From Firmicutes bacterium AM55-24TS (GTDB lineage: Bacteria; Bacillota; Clostridia; UBA1381): DNA of 24,739 bases. Below the pieces are notes generated by a model. The model did not search any database. It was not told the DNA's origin and saw only the letters and a program-made list of their open reading frames with translations. Within the stretch, counting starts at the first letter, position 1. Every line of letters begins with the position of its first letter. Both the position numbers and the translations under genes were made by a program. Shown here piece by piece: positions 22,997-24,739 of the stretch. The DNA lies in contig QTVU01000040.1 in assembly GCA_003460745.1 (NCBI GenBank), positions 1 to 24,739 of the forward strand, in the 5' to 3' direction.

Positions 22997-24355
22997 TTAT
23001 ACACCGTATTTTTCTTTCAAACTTTCAAGCAATTCGTCTTGTACCTCGCGTTTACCCTGCAAACTGTCAAGCACACGTTTATCGACTGTTCCGTCGGTCA
23101 CAAGGTGATGGATTATCACAGAATTTTTCTGTCCCTGTCTATACAATCTTGCATTTGCCTGCTGATACAGTTCCAAGCTCCACGTCAGACCGAACCAAAC
23201 TATTATATTACCGCCTGTTTGAAGATTGAGTCCATGTCCCGCACCTGCGGGGTGAGCCAGTAAAAGCGGTATTTTTCCGTCATTCCAATCCCTTATATCA
23301 TCAGCACTTTCAAGCTTTTTTGCACCCTTGAACTTTCTAAGTATTCTCTCGCAGTCGTGGCGATAGCTGTAAAAGCACAAAATCGGCTGACCTTGTGAGG
23401 TATCGACTATTTCCGCCAACGCCTCAAGTTTTTTATCGCTCGTCACCTTATAACTTCCGTCGTCCAAATACATTGCACCGTTTGAAAACTGCAAAAGTTT
23501 ATTCGTAAGTGCGGCGGCGGTTGCGGCGGTAACTTGTCCGTTTATGAACTCCAAATACTGTTCCTTTTCAAATTCTTCGTACAGTTTCAGCTCCTTATCT
23601 GACAGCTTTATATGCTGAACGGTATCAATCCTTTCAGGCATTTCAAGCCAATCCTCTGCCGACATACTGACGCATATATCCGAAATTTTATCATATATCG
23701 CCTTTTCGGACTCCTCTTTCGGCTTGTAACTGAAAATCGTGGTCTGATTACGTTTATCGGGAAGAAAATATCTCTCCCTGTAACCGCTTACCGTTCTGCC
23801 GAGTCTTTCGCCGCTGTCAAGCAAATATATCTGACTCCATAAATCAATAAGTCCGTTCGGTGCAGGTGTGCCTGTAAGTCCGACTACTCTTTTAGACAGT
23901 GTTATGTATTTTTTCAGTGCCTTAAATCTCTGCGACTTTGAACTCTTAAAGCTCGACAGCTCATCAATAACCACCATATCAAAGTCCCACGCATTGCCTA
24001 TGCTCGACAATTCGTTTGTGAGCCACGCAACATTTTCACGATTTATAATATAAATATCTGCGTCCTTTAAAAGTGCGTTACGTCTTTGACTCGGAGTGCC
24101 GAGAATTTTCGATATTCTCAAATGCCTTAAGTGGTCCCACTTTTCACACTCTCTACTCCAAGTATCTTCCGCCACTCTAAGCGGTGCTATGACAAGCACT
24201 TTTTCGATTTCGTAACAGTTATAAATCAATTCGTCAATCGCCGTAAGCGTTACAACCGTTTTACCAAGTCCCATATCAAGGAACAATCCGACACGCGGTG
24301 TAGAAATAATTTTGTCCAACGCAATCTGCTGGTACCTATGCGGTCTAAAATTCAA
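22997..24355 (-). CDS. SNF2-family helicase
   Basis: A DEAD/DEAH-like double-stranded DNA translocase of about 452 residues. The helicase motifs are seen in order: motif I LDMGLGKT, motif Ia LVIAPLRV, motif II VVIDELSSF, motif III LTGTPAPN, motif V HPAGAGHGLNLQ and motif VI ANARLYRQGQ. The short form without accessory domains is frequent in phage replication modules, where it lies next to a VRR-NUC nuclease. The frame opens with GTG at 24364; TTG at 24355, behind AAGGGG, has the better spacing. It overlaps the nuclease gene, so the pair is co-translated. Confidence 0.93.
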   Translation of the reverse strand: MNFRPHRYQQIALDKIISTPRVGLFLDMGLGKTVVTLTAIDELIYNCYEIEKVLVIAPLRVAEDTWSRECEKWDHLRHLRISKILGTPSQRRNALLKDADIYIINRENVAWLTNELSSIGNAWDFDMVVIDELSSFKSSKSQRFKALKKYITLSKRVVGLTGTPAPNGLIDLWSQIYLLDSGERLGRTVSGYRERYFLPDKRNQTTIFSYKPKEESEKAIYDKISDICVSMSAEDWLEMPERIDTVQHIKLSDKELKLYEEFEKEQYLEFINGQVTAATAAALTNKLLQFSNGAMYLDDGSYKVTSDKKLEALAEIVDTSQGQPILCFYSYRHDCERILRKFKGAKKLESADDIRDWNDGKIPLLLAHPAGAGHGLNLQTGGNIIVWFGLTWSLELYQQANARLYRQGQKNSVIIHHLVTDGTVDKRVLDSLQGKREVQDELLESLKEKYGV

Positions 24356-24629
24356 AATTCTCACCCCTTAACAATTTGTCAACTTTATCCTTTGTATCAA
24401 TCACATAAACGTGAAAACCGAGTTTTTCAAAAAGTCTGTGTACGGAAGTCTGCAATCTTCTCGGTTTACCGCTCGGTCTTTTCAGTTCCACGAAATACAA
24501 CGCACCTTTCGGAATCATAACAATCCTATCCGGCACACCTGCCATACTCGGCGACACAAATTTTAATGCCAAACCTCCCATTTGCTTAACTTGCCTTACT
24601 AAATATTTTTCAATGTCCTTTTCTATCAT
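24345..24629 (-). CDS. VRR-NUC domain nuclease
   Basis: A 94-residue stand-alone VRR-NUC nuclease. The PD-(D/E)XK core is visible: E3 in the first helix, GVPDRIVMIP (D34), FVELKRPSGK (E48, K50) and Q60 in the next helix. Members cut branched DNA and pair with SNF2 helicases in Bacillota phages; a role in replication or packaging-linked DNA processing is likely. CAGGTG is placed 5-7 nt before the ATG. No further gene is visible upstream inside the window. Confidence 0.92.
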   Translation of the reverse strand: MIEKDIEKYLVRQVKQMGGLALKFVSPSMAGVPDRIVMIPKGALYFVELKRPSGKPRRLQTSVHRLFEKLGFHVYVIDTKDKVDKLLRGENFEF

Positions 24630-24680
24630 TTTTCACCTGTTCTTTCTGCGGTAACTCTAAAACAGTTTTCATATACTTAT

Positions 24681-24696
24681 ACGCGTATATACGCGT
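24681..24696. promoter_or_regulatory. perfect 16-bp palindrome upstream of the nuclease gene
   Basis: ACGCGTATATACGCGT is a perfect palindrome made of two ACGCGT hexamers 10 bp apart, one turn of the helix. It lies 52 nt upstream of the VRR-NUC ATG in a strongly alternating AT-rich stretch (24670-24739) with no gene. Its form is that of a dimer-binding operator. No promoter could be identified with confidence there. Confidence 0.4.
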
Positions 24697-24739
24697 TATG
24701 TGTGTATATATCTATTTGTAGTATATATATGTATATAAT

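Noticed and set aside
24610..24672. 20-codon frame (MKTVLELPQKEQV...) overlapping the start of the VRR-NUC gene
   Set aside because: No ribosome binding site in front of its ATG, it overlaps the real gene in another frame, and it is too short to judge.

Overview
This window is the late (structural, packaging and lysis) region of a tailed phage or prophage with a contractile tail, of the PBSX / skin-element type found in Bacillota. The AT-rich sequence, strong GGAGG-type ribosome binding sites, and clostridial-style wall-binding repeats suggest a Clostridia-like host. Every supported gene lies on the minus strand, so transcription runs from the right edge (about 24.7 kb) to the left edge. No integrase, repressor or attachment site is visible, so lysogeny cannot be judged from this window alone.

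In the order of transcription: 24.6-22.5 kb holds the tail of the replication/recombination module (VRR-NUC nuclease, SNF2-type helicase) and a sigma-4-like late regulator. At 22.4-21.9 kb sits an orphan two-helix membrane protein with its own terminator, probably a moron. At 21.8-15.0 kb is the packaging and head module: small and large terminase, portal, a MuF-type minor head protein with an HEIGH metallopeptidase tail, a 55-residue orphan, a non-coding attenuator-like stretch, scaffold and major capsid. At 15.0-11.4 kb are two connectors, a gp10-like protein, a tail terminator, sheath (xkdK), tube (xkdM) and the tail assembly chaperone (xkdN) with a -1 frameshift extension. At 11.4-3.9 kb are tape measure, hub and baseplate genes (xkdO to xkdU order). 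At 3.9-0.16 kb are a tail fibre, an unknown protein, XkdX, holin and amidase endolysin.

The genes are tightly coupled, with many 1-40 nt overlaps, and the order matches the PBSX/skin late operon. Departures from that plan are the interesting part: an amidase domain fused to the front of the XkdQ hub protein; LysM of XkdP apparently replaced by the same wall-binding module as in the endolysin; a MuF protein that looks like a phage-borne polymorphic effector with a tiny gene directly behind it; an 8-codon leader ending in the arm of a terminator; and a sheath gene whose last 50-odd codons are in the wrong frame.

Five intrinsic terminators were found. Four of them interrupt the late transcription unit, which implies read-through control or internal promoters; one internal promoter (8096-8123) and one at the left edge (85-113) are good matches to the housekeeping consensus. 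The left edge starts another minus-strand gene that leaves the window.
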